Below are positions 37,088 through 47,838 of a stretch of DNA of 64,000 nt, piece after piece. The DNA is from Whalleya microplaca (lineage: Eukaryota > Ascomycota > Sordariomycetes > Xylariales > Xylariaceae). The first letter of the stretch is position 1, and each line of letters begins with the position of its first letter. A program made the position numbers and the translations under genes. The DNA is taken from the NCBI GenBank assembly GCA_022497155.1, contig MU385796.1, positions 58,187-122,186 of the forward strand. Direction: 5' to 3'. The notes under the pieces were generated by a model. The model ran no database searches and had not been told where the DNA came from. It saw only the letters and a program-made list of their open reading frames with translations.

Positions 37088-38207
37088 AGTCAAAAACGCG
37101 TCTCCTGAGGCAGGGTGGAAAGCAGACAAATAACAGAGATGCGGAGCTGGACGAACTATGCCTAGTACATAGGCTATCGTTATGCCCATTAAGGCGTGAT
37201 GGCACTTGTTGACATATGCCCTATAGGGCTGAGGGTGGTACGGGTCTACGCATGGCTGACGCCTATACGTGCATATATAAGGGGCTCTGCCACTTTTCTA
37301 TAGCCTCCCCTCACACTAATTCTGTTATTATACTCCTCGTTACTTTGTTCCATATTGTCACCACTGTAGCATGCACGTGAAAAAATGCAGTCAAGTCTCA
37401 GACCTCTGGCGGATCAGACCAGCAATTACACCTGGATTAAATACTCTTCTCACCACCCTTCTCTCGCTTTTTGAAGTCCTGTCCTCTCGTCAACAGTATG
37501 ACACCCGTCCGCCCCAGCGGAGGAGCTCGTCACCATGCTGAATTCATCAAACGCTTTACCGAGCAAGAGGCCCAGAGGCGAGATGCACGGCACGGCAAAG
37601 GGTCCCCCTCACGGCCACGCAGCGTGTAGCACGCCGCGAGATGTTACGACAAACACGCTTTCTCAAGCCTCCGGCTCCGGACGCCGACTCTACTCAAATC
37701 AACATTACTGGCATACTACGGAAGTGGAAAAGGTAGGCCTCCTTCTCCTTTATCGTTAGGAAGGTCGCGACGATAAACAGGAGCGAGATATGATGCGAAG
37801 GCGGCGAGCAGATCGTTTTGGTACATATATGTAGTACATACATGCACATGTAGGGTCCTCTGTACTCCATAGACTAGCATATACCCCTGTATGCGGGGAT
37901 TGTGTTAAGCACAGGATTACCAGATTCGCACACAGCCACAGCGCAGTGTGGCGGCAATATGGCCGCGCAGCCACGGCAAAAGTCTACGATAACCCTTGAT
38001 TACTAACTGAATTCCATCCTTATTCCTGTTCCGAACCAACTGCCTCGAACAAACAGTCTTCAAAACGTCCAGCTTGCGCGCTCTCAGGTAACATATAAAA
38101 ATGACACACTTTAGAGGGGAGGGCACCTTTGTGCGCCTCTTCCCTCCCTCGAATTCATACATTCCCAGCCTTGACCTTCCTCTATTTTCCTCAGCCCCAG
38201 AGTGGTC
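37088..38207. other. Intergenic region carrying a recombinase-like relic
   Basis: Apart from the relic at 37498-37735 this 1.1 kb holds no supported gene. A TATATAAGG promoter-like box at about 37274 lies about 225 bp before the relic's start. The last 100 bp are pyrimidine-rich (CTTCCTCTATTTTCCTC), as expected for the leader of the Fta2-like gene. Confidence 0.45.
37498..37735 (+). pseudogene. Truncated, frameshifted relic resembling the N-terminus of a DUF3435/FluG-type (captain-like) recombinase gene
   Basis: From the ATG at 37498 one frame reads MTPVRPSGGARHHAEFIKRF and continues 43 codons to a TAG at 37627. One base out of register, the next frame continues with SVARREM, then LRQTRFLKPPAPDADSTQIN and ITGILRKWKR to about 37732, followed by a GTAGGC donor-like site. 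From memory, the phrase x-F-L-K-P-P-A-P...T-x-I-N-x-x-G-x-L-x-K-W-K-R is typical of the start of large fungal DUF3435 tyrosine-recombinase-like proteins. Nothing downstream continues it. The assignment rests on this short motif, and the identity is uncertain. Confidence 0.35.
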
Positions 38208-39497
38208 ATGTATCCAGACTGGCCTGAATCTGACGCCGATCTGGTGCCGCTACCAAAATGCGATGGCCCTAAGCTGAAGCCGTTCAACTTCCAGGGTCCG
38301 CAAAAGATCGAATTCCTCGAGCACCTTGGAGAGGGTCTTCATGCACATGTCTTCAAGGTCAAAATCCTAGGGCAGATCTACGCATTGAAGCTGGTAGGCG
38401 GGACCCTACATATTGAACATTTAGAAGGGGGACCTTCGAATTGACTCGAGTGCTTGCAGTTCAGATTCGTCTACGACCATAATTGGCTGGGCCCCGCAAG
38501 CGATACCGACCCCGACGATCGTGAATTGATGAGCGCCTTTTACGACTACTCGGAGCCGTTCAGCTGCGAGTGCCGCGCCTTTGGTCGCCTCCAAGGAGCC
38601 GGCCATGAGGAGCTGGCCGTCAGGTGCTTCGGCTATGTGTTATTAGACGAGGAGCACGAGCACGCCGTGATGACTCGGTTCAGTGACCTCAAACTCTCCT
38701 TCAACGGGGATATTGAGTATCCCGGAGGCGACGAGATGCGCTCGCGCTTTCTGGGCAAGGATGGTAGGGCCCCGCCCATCCGGGGAGTCGTCAAGGATTT
38801 TGGCTTGGAAGACGAGGAGAACTTGCGGACCACGCTTGTACGCAAGATCCTCCGAGACGTCATCAAGCTACAACAGCTCGGCATTATCCGCCTCGACGTT
38901 GCGGCCCGGCAGATTATCGACGGCAAAATCAGCGACTTTAGTACGGCCCTCACTGTACCCCATTTTCTAACAACTCCAGAGCTGAACCCGCGCCTTACCC
39001 CCCAGATGGTATCTGCCATAGAGCTTGAGACTTTTAAGTTATCTATAAGCGATTACCTGGCATTTGACGAGATGATATCTGATTGGAATTTGGAGTATGC
39101 GGACCAGAAGAGTAGGATCTCGGTCTACGCATTTCCTGACGGGCGCGGCTGTCTGATCAAGTATAACCTGAGGAGCAAAACAGCCAGAGAGCGCGCCTAT
39201 ACATTCGTTGACCCAAGGAAATATGACTGGAGGACCTGTCCTGTCAGTGCAGGGACCAGCGGGGAGGAAGCAACAAAGAGAAGACGGTCAGGGCGAATAT
39301 CAAAGGGTGGTAGTAGGCACGGAAATCCTCAGGGTGTGAGCTCAAAGATACGCCGACAGGTAAGTGCCAGGCCACCTATGTGGTATTATAATTGTGATAG
39401 CGAGCTGGCTGCAGAGTTGAGAATGCCCGGCCCGCTCTGCGCCTTTATGCAATGGGATTATAAGGAAGGTTTCATAGTTCCACGCATTGAGGATTAA
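38208..39497 (+). CDS. Fta2-like (Sim4 kinetochore subunit) divergent kinase-fold protein
   Basis: Two exons, 38208-38393 and 38460-39497, with a 66-bp intron (GTAGGC...TTGCAG) in phase 0, giving 407 residues. The start is the ATG at 38208 (MYPDWPESD). A glycine-loop-like and lysine region reads HLGEGLHAHVFKVKILGQIYALKL (about residues 37-60), split by the intron immediately after. A degenerate catalytic-loop equivalent follows (LGIIRLDVAARQIIDGKISD, then FSTALTVPHF). This is the pattern of fungal proteins matched by the Fta2 family, whose founder is a subunit of the Sim4/CENP complex. Many filamentous fungi have several diverged copies whose role is unknown. A kinetochore function is therefore only a family-level guess. 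The C-terminus has a basic patch (KRRRSGR, KGGSRHG) and ends in AFMQWDYKEGFIVPRIED. Confidence 0.65.
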
Positions 39498-39795
39498 TTC
39501 TTGGTCTATAGCGATAGCACTAGCCTCCTATTCCCACGCCGTAATTATCACAAATCTATAAGAATTCCGAGTCTCTCCACCAACCTTGAATGCCGAGAAT
39601 GTAAAGCTTGCATTAGCCTCGTGAAAAGGAGTCGAAAGTAATAGGAGAACAGTACAGCCTCATAACATTTAAGAGTATATCCGGTACCCTAGAATAACCA
39701 ACTCTGTCAAAGAACCAAAATGTGAAGCTCTACATGCGTAACGCACGTGAGAATGTTATAGGCCCTTATACGATAAATGCTCAAAAATATCGAAG
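39498..39795. other. Short intergenic region
   Basis: This is the shared 3' flank of the Fta2-like gene and the small minus-strand ORF. Nothing recognised. Confidence 0.5.
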
Positions 39796-40080
39796 TCATC
39801 CATGTTGGTACCAGCCGCGGCATCGAGATTGAACGAAGGGGTCCGCATTGATACCTACCTGAGCTGCGAAAGCAGCAGCGTTTGCGGCGACGTTGCCTGG
39901 CGAGGGGGATCGGTAGACCGGAGGAGGCGGGGGGTCCGCGGGCTCCTCGAAATTTGAGTACCTATGGCGACGCACCCAGCCGCGCTCGATGTCGGGGGTG
40001 TGGAACTCCCACTCGTTAATCCTGATTATTTCCTCCTCCCTAACGATTGTGCGGTGGTGAGTGGCCGACATCGCCAGCAT
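39796..40080 (-). CDS. Small hypothetical protein abutting the AT-rich boundary
   Basis: A minus-strand frame of 94 codons starts at the ATG at 40080. It has clear protein character: EEEIIRINEWEFHTPDIERG, a PADPPPPPVYRSPSP proline stretch and an Ala-rich segment (NVAANAAAFAAQ). A CAGGTAGGT donor-like site follows the Ala-rich segment (about 39862), so the last 20 or so codons may be intronic and a further exon may exist. I do not recognise the family. Its upstream side is RIP-degraded sequence within 10 bp of the start codon, so the promoter or an N-terminal part has probably been lost. It may be a 3' fragment of a larger gene. Confidence 0.4.
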   Translation of the reverse strand: MLAMSATHHRTIVREEEIIRINEWEFHTPDIERGWVRRHRYSNFEEPADPPPPPVYRSPSPGNVAANAAAFAAQVGINADPFVQSRCRGWYQHG

Positions 40081-41360
40081 AGAGAGGCGATTTATCTATA
40101 AATATTTAAAAAAAATATTAACGATATTTTATTTAATTTTAAACTAGTAAAAACTATAATTAATACGGAAAAAAGCAATTAATATAAAAACGTTATTATT
40201 ATTATTAATTATTTATATAATATTAATAATTATTTTTTAAATTAAATTAAAGTTATTAAAATTATAAAATAAATATTTTATAATAATATTAAAAAAGGTT
40301 ATTATAAAGTAATAATATATATTATAAAATAAATAAAAATTTAACATTTAAATTATAATAAAGCTATAATTTTAAATGTTTAAGATTTTTTGTTTTTTTT
40401 ATTTTTTATTTTATTTTATTTAATTTAAGCTAGTTTAAAGGGCTTTTTTAAAGCTTTATATTAAATATTTTTAAAATATAAGTATTTTTAAAAGTTATAA
40501 TTTATTATTATATATAAATTATATATTATATATTAATTATTTTATTATTAATAAAACTTTTCCGAAATAACGTATTATATGTGACGGCGTGGCTAAAGTG
40601 GCTTAACTGTGTAGCTTATATACGTAATACGTACTATTAAAGTTAAGTTAATAAAGGATAAAAAGCTTATACACTTTAAATAAAATACCCTAGTTATTTT
40701 TACCTATAACTAATAAAGAAAAATCCTTTTTTTTTTTTACCTTTAATATTTTTTATAAATAATTAAGTAATAAATAGCCTTATTTTTTTTATTCCTTTTA
40801 AGCCGTAATATAATATTAAAGGTTAAATATTTTATTATTTAAAAAAGCCTTTATAATATCCTAATTATTTTAAAAAATTGTCGTAAATTATTAATCGCTA
40901 ATTATTGCTAAATTAGTGTTCGCGTTATAAGCGTTATAATAAATTAACCCGTTTTTTTATATTTATTTATTACGGACACGTTATAAATTAATAACGTTAT
41001 CTCATTTTTACTTTATAAATTTAATATGCCGTTTATTTTAAAAAAACGCTAGTAAGCTTAAAATAAAGCTGTAATAAAAGTGTAGTTCGATTATACCGAT
41101 ATTTACGCCGGCATTTTAGAAAAAATAAAAACCCCAGATAGTTTATTATAATAAAAGTCGCGTATTATTACTACCGTTCGTTTCGCATAACCGGTAGCGT
41201 TTTTTCCGAGCCGCACTTTAGTAAATATAAAAAATTAAAAACAAAACGAGCGAAATACTTTCGAAAGTTTTTACGCACTATATTTTAGTAAAACCTTAGC
41301 AAATACCCGGTACAGCATTTTAACCGATAGTTATATAAAAAATATACGGGAAAAAACTAT
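40081..41360. other. RIP-degraded, extremely AT-rich DNA
   Basis: From about 40,085 almost every C:G pair is lost: tracts of TTTATAAT/AATATTAA with only scattered CG-containing words. No frame is open. A short richer patch at about 40580-40650 (TGTGACGGCGTGGCTAAAGTGG...) could be the edge of an LTR of the Gypsy element whose body resumes at 52,811, but I could not find its partner. It ends at the target duplication CTAT of the large element. Confidence 0.5.
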
Positions 41361-41587
41361 TGTCTTAAGACAGGGTGTTGGGGTGAAAGAGGTGCCACTT
41401 CATAGCTTAGCTAATCGGAAATAATCGAGGCAACGAAACAAAAGAGTTACTTATAATAGCTATTAATCGAAAAGAGAGATGTATTTATTGTCGGCGATAA
41501 GGCCGTCTGAGCTGTATATATTCTATTTAAGAGTAAAAGAAAAAAACAAGCGATATATATGTGTTACGGCATATTAGCCTTATAATA
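41361..41587 (-). repeat. 3' LTR (coding sense) of the 11.4-kb element
   Basis: On the + strand it begins TGTCTTAAGACAGGGTGTTGG and ends AGCCTTATAATA. It matches the right copy over its full 227 bp apart from transitions (for example ACAGGG against ATAGGG, TCACTT against TTACTT). Confidence 0.9.
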
Positions 41588-44500
41588 TCCTTCCTAAATT
41601 TTATTATAAATATCTTTATTATAAGAAAATCTAATTAATTAATATAAACGCGGAAAGTATTTATTTTATTTACTTTTTATAAGCTTTCGCTTTAAGCTTA
41701 ATTGCCCTTCCTTTTTTATTTAGTTTTATATATTTTCTAATAAACTTACGTCGTTTTATACGTTTTAATCGATTAGGTTTAGCAGAAAAAGGGGTTTTTT
41801 ATCGATTAATAATAGCTATATGTTTTTTATAGTCTACCTAACTATTTTATTCTATAAAAAAAATAAGCTATAGTTATTTTTTTAATGCAGTAAATTTATT
41901 TCTTATTTATTTATATAAAATATAAGCCTTTCTATTTCGATAGGCAGCTTTTTATCGTTCTTTTAAAAAAGGTTAATATTAATTAAAATTTAAGAGACTT
42001 ATATAAGCTTTATATAGTTTAGGCTAGCGTCGGGATATTTTTTTCGCTTAAAATAAACTAGAGATAAAAATAAGCTTAAATTTAAGTTCTCGTTTTGGTT
42101 TATTAAAATTATCGGGTTAATTAATAACTTTATAAGTTATTATTCGCTTTATTTTTATAATTTAGCTTTTTATTTCTCGTTTTTCGTTAATAAAATAAAG
42201 ATTTTTATAGAGGCGAAAAAATATAATAAGGAAGCGAAAAAAACGAAAAATTAAATAAGCTACCTAAAAGCTATAACTAAATTTATCTTATTATTATATT
42301 ATTTAAATAAGTTTAATACGAGTAGGAATTATATTATTTTATTAAACTTAGATTTAGCGCAGTCGATTAAAAATAGCCCGAGCTTTTTTTTTATTACAAG
42401 TATTTATAAAGTTAAACGAAAAAGTAATGCGAGTTTTTATTGATATAATAATTAAAAAAAAGTAAAGGCTGCTTTTTTTTTTAACGTTAGTAGTTATAAG
42501 GTTACGTAAATATATAAATGCCGTTAATATAAAGAACCGGGGGTTATTTAAAATAATCCGAAAAAAAAACTAGTCGTTAATTTAAGTAATTTTTTAATTA
42601 AGCTTTATAGTAGTCCTAAAATAAACTTCCGTTTTAATAAATCTTTTTTTAAAAGTAGCAATACTTATTTAAATTATAGTAGTTATAAAAGTAATATTAT
42701 AATATTAACGTTTATAATAAGCAAAAAAAGTATTATATAAGTTTAATGCTTTATTTACTTTTTATTTATTTTTATTATAATTAGAAGGGGCGTTTTAATT
42801 AGAGGTAATTTTAAGTATTTTATTATTTCTAATTAATAAGAAATCTATTTTTAGGGAATCGATAATTTGCTTAATTTTTTGTTTTAAGTATTATAGCTTA
42901 TTTTTAGTCCAGGGTTTAAGTCCGTGTATTTTAATAAAAAAGCCGCGAAATTAATTAATAGTATAGAAGTTAATATTAGTTGCTATAACAAACGCACTAA
43001 AATCTGAAGGGGGAAGTTGCTTTTGTAGGGGTAAATTAGTAGGCGAGGTTATTTTAGCTTTATATTTAGGGTCAGAATTAGCCGCAAATTTAATTTTAGC
43101 CTTATTTTTAGGTATAACCTTAAATTTAATATTAACTTTGAAGATAAGCTTGGGGTTTTTACGGGCTGCTTAATTAACTTTTTTATTTTTGTTCCGGTTT
43201 TTATGTTTGTTTTTCCTTTTTTTAGGTAACTTTTTAGATTGCGATAGTTATAACGATATTTTAATATATAAAAAGTAAGATTTAAGGTATAATATTATAG
43301 CGATAGGTTAATGTAAGATTATAGGAGAACTAAATTAATTAATTAAAGACGATAAAGAGTAAGGGAAAAAAATTGATAGGTAGTTAGGTAGGAGTTATTA
43401 GTAAGTTGGTATAAAAAAAACTTTTTTACGCTAGGTTTTAGTTTGTAATAGATAAGGGTAAGTTAGGAAGTCTTTTTTATTTTTAATCAGTTATTTAAAT
43501 TTGTAATAAGCTAGATATTAAATATAATAGGGCATTTAGGTCGTTATTGCTAATTTTAAAAGTCGGCTTGCTTAATTTAGCTTTAGTATATTTTTTAAGC
43601 TACTTATTATACCCTTTATTTATTTTATTCTTATATTTTATACCTTCTTTTTTTTTTAATAATTATTAATTTAACTATCTGTTTTTTGTTTTTGTTTTAT
43701 GGTATTTATTTGATTAATTATTTGTAATTATATCGTAAGGCTTATTATTATATAGGGGGCAGAGAGGAGAGAAGGGAATTTTTTTTATTAGGCGTTTGCG
43801 TAAGTTATCCATTCCTTTTTTCTTTATAAAGGGTCCTATATTTGGGAGTTAAATTTTTTATTGTAATAATGTTAATCGAAAGCTAAGTAATTTTAAACGT
43901 TTTTATTGGGTTATAATAGTTTGTTAAAATCTGATAAATATTTAAGACGAAACGCGTATCGGTAATTTTTTTTTTAAAATTTATAAAGCAAGTATTAAGC
44001 TCCCGCTATTTAATCGAGTAAAATTTTATTAGAATAACCTTAGTTTCTATAATTTTTTTTTTCGATTTCTTTATCCCGTTTTATTTTATTATCGCTTCCT
44101 TTTTGAAGTAGGTAAATCGGCTATATAAATAGCTAGGGATTTTCGTTATTTTTTTTTTCTTATCGATTTATATTTTAACGTTAAGTTTTTTTTACGTTTT
44201 AGGTTTATCGTTTTTAAGCGATTAAAAATTTTTAGCTCGATAGTAAGAAATGTTAACCGCGTTTTTAGTTCTTATTTTAGTATTAAATCTAGTTATTTTA
44301 ATTTAAAAACTAGTAAAAATAAGCTGCTTTTATTCTAGAAGAATAATATAAGCTATTATTTTTTAAAAGTTAGTATAACAGATAAGTTTATCCGGGTAAG
44401 TTTTTTTTTTATTTAATATATGTAATTTTTACTAATTAATATAAGATAATTTAACTAGTGGATATTAGACTTTTTAATAGTTTTAGGGAAGGTCGGTATT

Positions 44501-47500
44501 ATATTTGGGAATTTACGGCCTCGAAATTCTGTCGTAAAAGTTAAATATAAAAGCCTGCCTTAGAATATATTAAATATTTTAAAGTAACGAAATATTCTTT
44601 TAATTAATAATATCCTTTTTTTGTCGAGATTTGCGAAACTAATTTTATTAATAATTTAATATTTTGTTTAATCGAAAATTGCCGTATATAATTTGGAGTT
44701 TTTATTTAGAAATATAGTATTTATAATAAAGTTTTTTGCCGGCTTTATAAAAATTGGTTTGTTAGTTTTAAAAACGGGCGTTATAATAAGATATAGTTAT
44801 TTTATAGATATCGATTAATAGAAGGTTAGTTCGGGGGTTTATATAGGAATTATATAATCGGTATTTAAATAAATAAATATTTGTTCCGGGATAAAAAGTA
44901 TGCGTATTTAAAAGCTTATCGATTAAAAGATCTTTTTTTTGATAGCGATATTAATTATAATAATTTTATTTTAATAGGTTATTTTTAAGGTAATATATAT
45001 TTGGGCTAGATTATTAGGGAAATCTATTTTTTTTTTATTAAGATTATAGGCGGCTTTATTTATAGCTCGTAATGGTTTCTTTTGTTTAATTAATTAATTA
45101 TATATTAGAATTTATGTCTGTATTCTTTAATTTAAGCTTTTTTTTTTTATTACTTTTTTATATTTATTATAATTTTATAAGATTTTGTTTTTATAAAATA
45201 TTAATTTATATAAAATATAAAGAAAAATAATCTAATTTATTAATATTATTTCTTTAATATTTAATTATAGGTTTTTTATTCCGCTAATAATATTTTAAAT
45301 AGTCTAATTTTAACTGTCTTTTTAGGTATTTTATTTCTTATAATCCTTTAATTTTTATTAAGCTCGATTCTTTTAATTTAGCTATAGGTTACTAGGCTTT
45401 TTTATATATTCTTATTTTAATATGTTATATTATTGTCTGCTAGTTTAGCGTTTTTATAATTATTTCCTATTTTATTATAGCTACCTAACTAATAGTTATT
45501 ATAAGGCTTATTAAGTTCCTAATACCTTTTTATATTTTATATAAATTTTTTTAGCCGATTAAAGGAAAATATTCCTTATAGTATTACCCCGTTTAATTTT
45601 TTAAGGAAAAATTTATTTTATTTTTGTTTTTTTATAATTCGATAGGGCTTAGTTTATTTATATTTTAGTTTTTTACTTTTAAATATATCGATATTTTATA
45701 TTATATTATAAAGTAAGACTAGGCTGCCTTACTTTAATAGTTTTAACTGTTTTTTTAATAGGTATTATTAATTATTTTATTTTGCCGCTTTTTTTTATTT
45801 TTTTATTAAGATCTATACTATTTTTACGACATTTTTATTTTATCGTTTAAATATTTTTACCTTTTTAGTAATAAGATCTTTTTTATTATAGATATCTGAC
45901 TAATTAAAGACCTATTAAAATAGTAAGACTATTTTAATTGGTATAATAGGTTTTTTATTATAAATTAGTTTATATAATATAAATTTATATTTTCGTATAA
46001 ACGTTTAATTAGCTTAGAATATAGCTTTAAGTTTTTTAATCTATAATTTGCTAATTTTTTTCGTTATATATATAAGGGATTTTATAATCGGTCGATAACT
46101 TACCTTTATTTATTTTTATATCTAAAGGTAATATACGGGTCTAATTTATACTTTAATACCTAGCCGTATAACATTTTTAGCTATTTTTATCTTATTTTTT
46201 AAGCCTTTATTACATTTAATTATTATAAGGATATTATAGTTAGTATAAATATAGTCTTAAAAGAACTTTTGTACTTTAGTTACTATAATATTTTTTAGTG
46301 CTTTAGTTTTAGACTACCCTAATAACTTATCTCTTATTTTAATAATAGCCGAATATTTATTATTATTTAGGAAAAACTAAATATTAATAATTTAAATAGT
46401 TAGTAATTATTTTAGCATTAAAAAAAGTCTTTAATTTTTAAATCGTCTATCCGTAAAGGGCTGGCATTTTAAATAATATTTAACGGCAGTCTAGATTTCC
46501 TAATATATCCTTTTTTAGTAATAAAATTTAACTATTTTATTATAAATCGATTCTCGTTTTCGATACGTTTTAACTCTCGAGTAACAATTTTTAATAATAC
46601 ATTTTCGTTAATTAATATTATTAACAATATATTATTAGCTATATTTTTTATAAAGTTTCCGTTATAAAATTCCTTTTTAAATTACATATTTAATAGTTTT
46701 ATTTCGGAAGCTTACTTTCGTATAATATTATTTCGTTATATTAAAACTTTTTAGTCGATTAAGTAGTTTTAAGGTATTAAGGTATATTGCGATTTTTTAG
46801 GAAGTTTTAAACCAGTTTTTTAGCGGGTATAAGATAACAAATAATAGAAAGAATTCCGGTACTTTATATATTAGTTTATTTAATTAAGATATTCTTATTA
46901 TAAGGACGTTAAGCTAAATATTAATAAAGTTATCGATTTTTCCTTTCTATTAATTATCTAACTTATCGGATAGCTTTAATAGTTTATATAATAAGCTATT
47001 TACTACTTAATATCGTTTTTTAGGGATATATTTTATTTCGAAATCAAATATTTTAATAAAAGCTATCTACCGGGTTAATGTTACGCTAGGTAGGCTGGAG
47101 AATTTATTATTTAATTAAGCGATTAAAATTTTAGTATTAGTTTCGAGAATAAATCTTATGCCGTAAAGGTAATTTCGCAATTATTAAAAAGACTTAATTA
47201 TTCCGAGGTATTTTTGTTTTATAGTATTATAATTAAGTTTTGGCCCTTTTTATATATTAAATTTAAATTTTATAAGTTAAACGTATTTATTAATTTCTTA
47301 TTTTAATATATACTTTTATTTTATATCTAATATATTAATTTTAAGCTAAATAATATATCCGTTTATATAATCAAGCGTAATTAAATAGGGTATATTAATT
47401 AACGCTATTTTAAATCTATTTATAGCTTATTATTGCTTTATTTCCTATTTTTAATTTACGTTTTTCCGGAAAAGTTTTATTAGTGATAGAATAATTAACG

Positions 47501-47804
47501 TATAATATATAATCTATATGCGATAATAAACTATAACTTTTAAAAATGCCCGCATTTTAAAAATATTATTATAAGATACCCATTTTATAATCTTAATAAC
47601 CTTAGCTTAATTAAAGGAACAACTATTAGTACTATATAAATAGCCGATAATAACGGCGGTATTTTTATATTAATTATTTTTTTCCGTATTAACTATAGCT
47701 CCCGTTAGTTTAAAATTAAATAAAATATTATTAATATTTTTTAAATATTTATAAATAAATTATCTTATTTCTAGTGCGATTTTTTAATTATTATATCTCG
47801 TTTT

Positions 47805-47838
47805 TAGCCTTTTAATACTAATATTATCGAAAAATAGC
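47805..47838 (-). pseudogene. Decayed reverse transcriptase active-site box of the 11.4-kb element
   Basis: The minus strand reads LFFDNISIKR, preceded about 10 residues upstream by a helix-like ITRILFDFIPDKY. Replacing Asn by Asp and Ser/Arg by Gly (all G-to-A reversals) gives the F-x-D-D box that Ty3/Gypsy RTs use in place of Y-x-D-D. This is the only pol landmark I can read with some confidence in the element. Confidence 0.5.
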
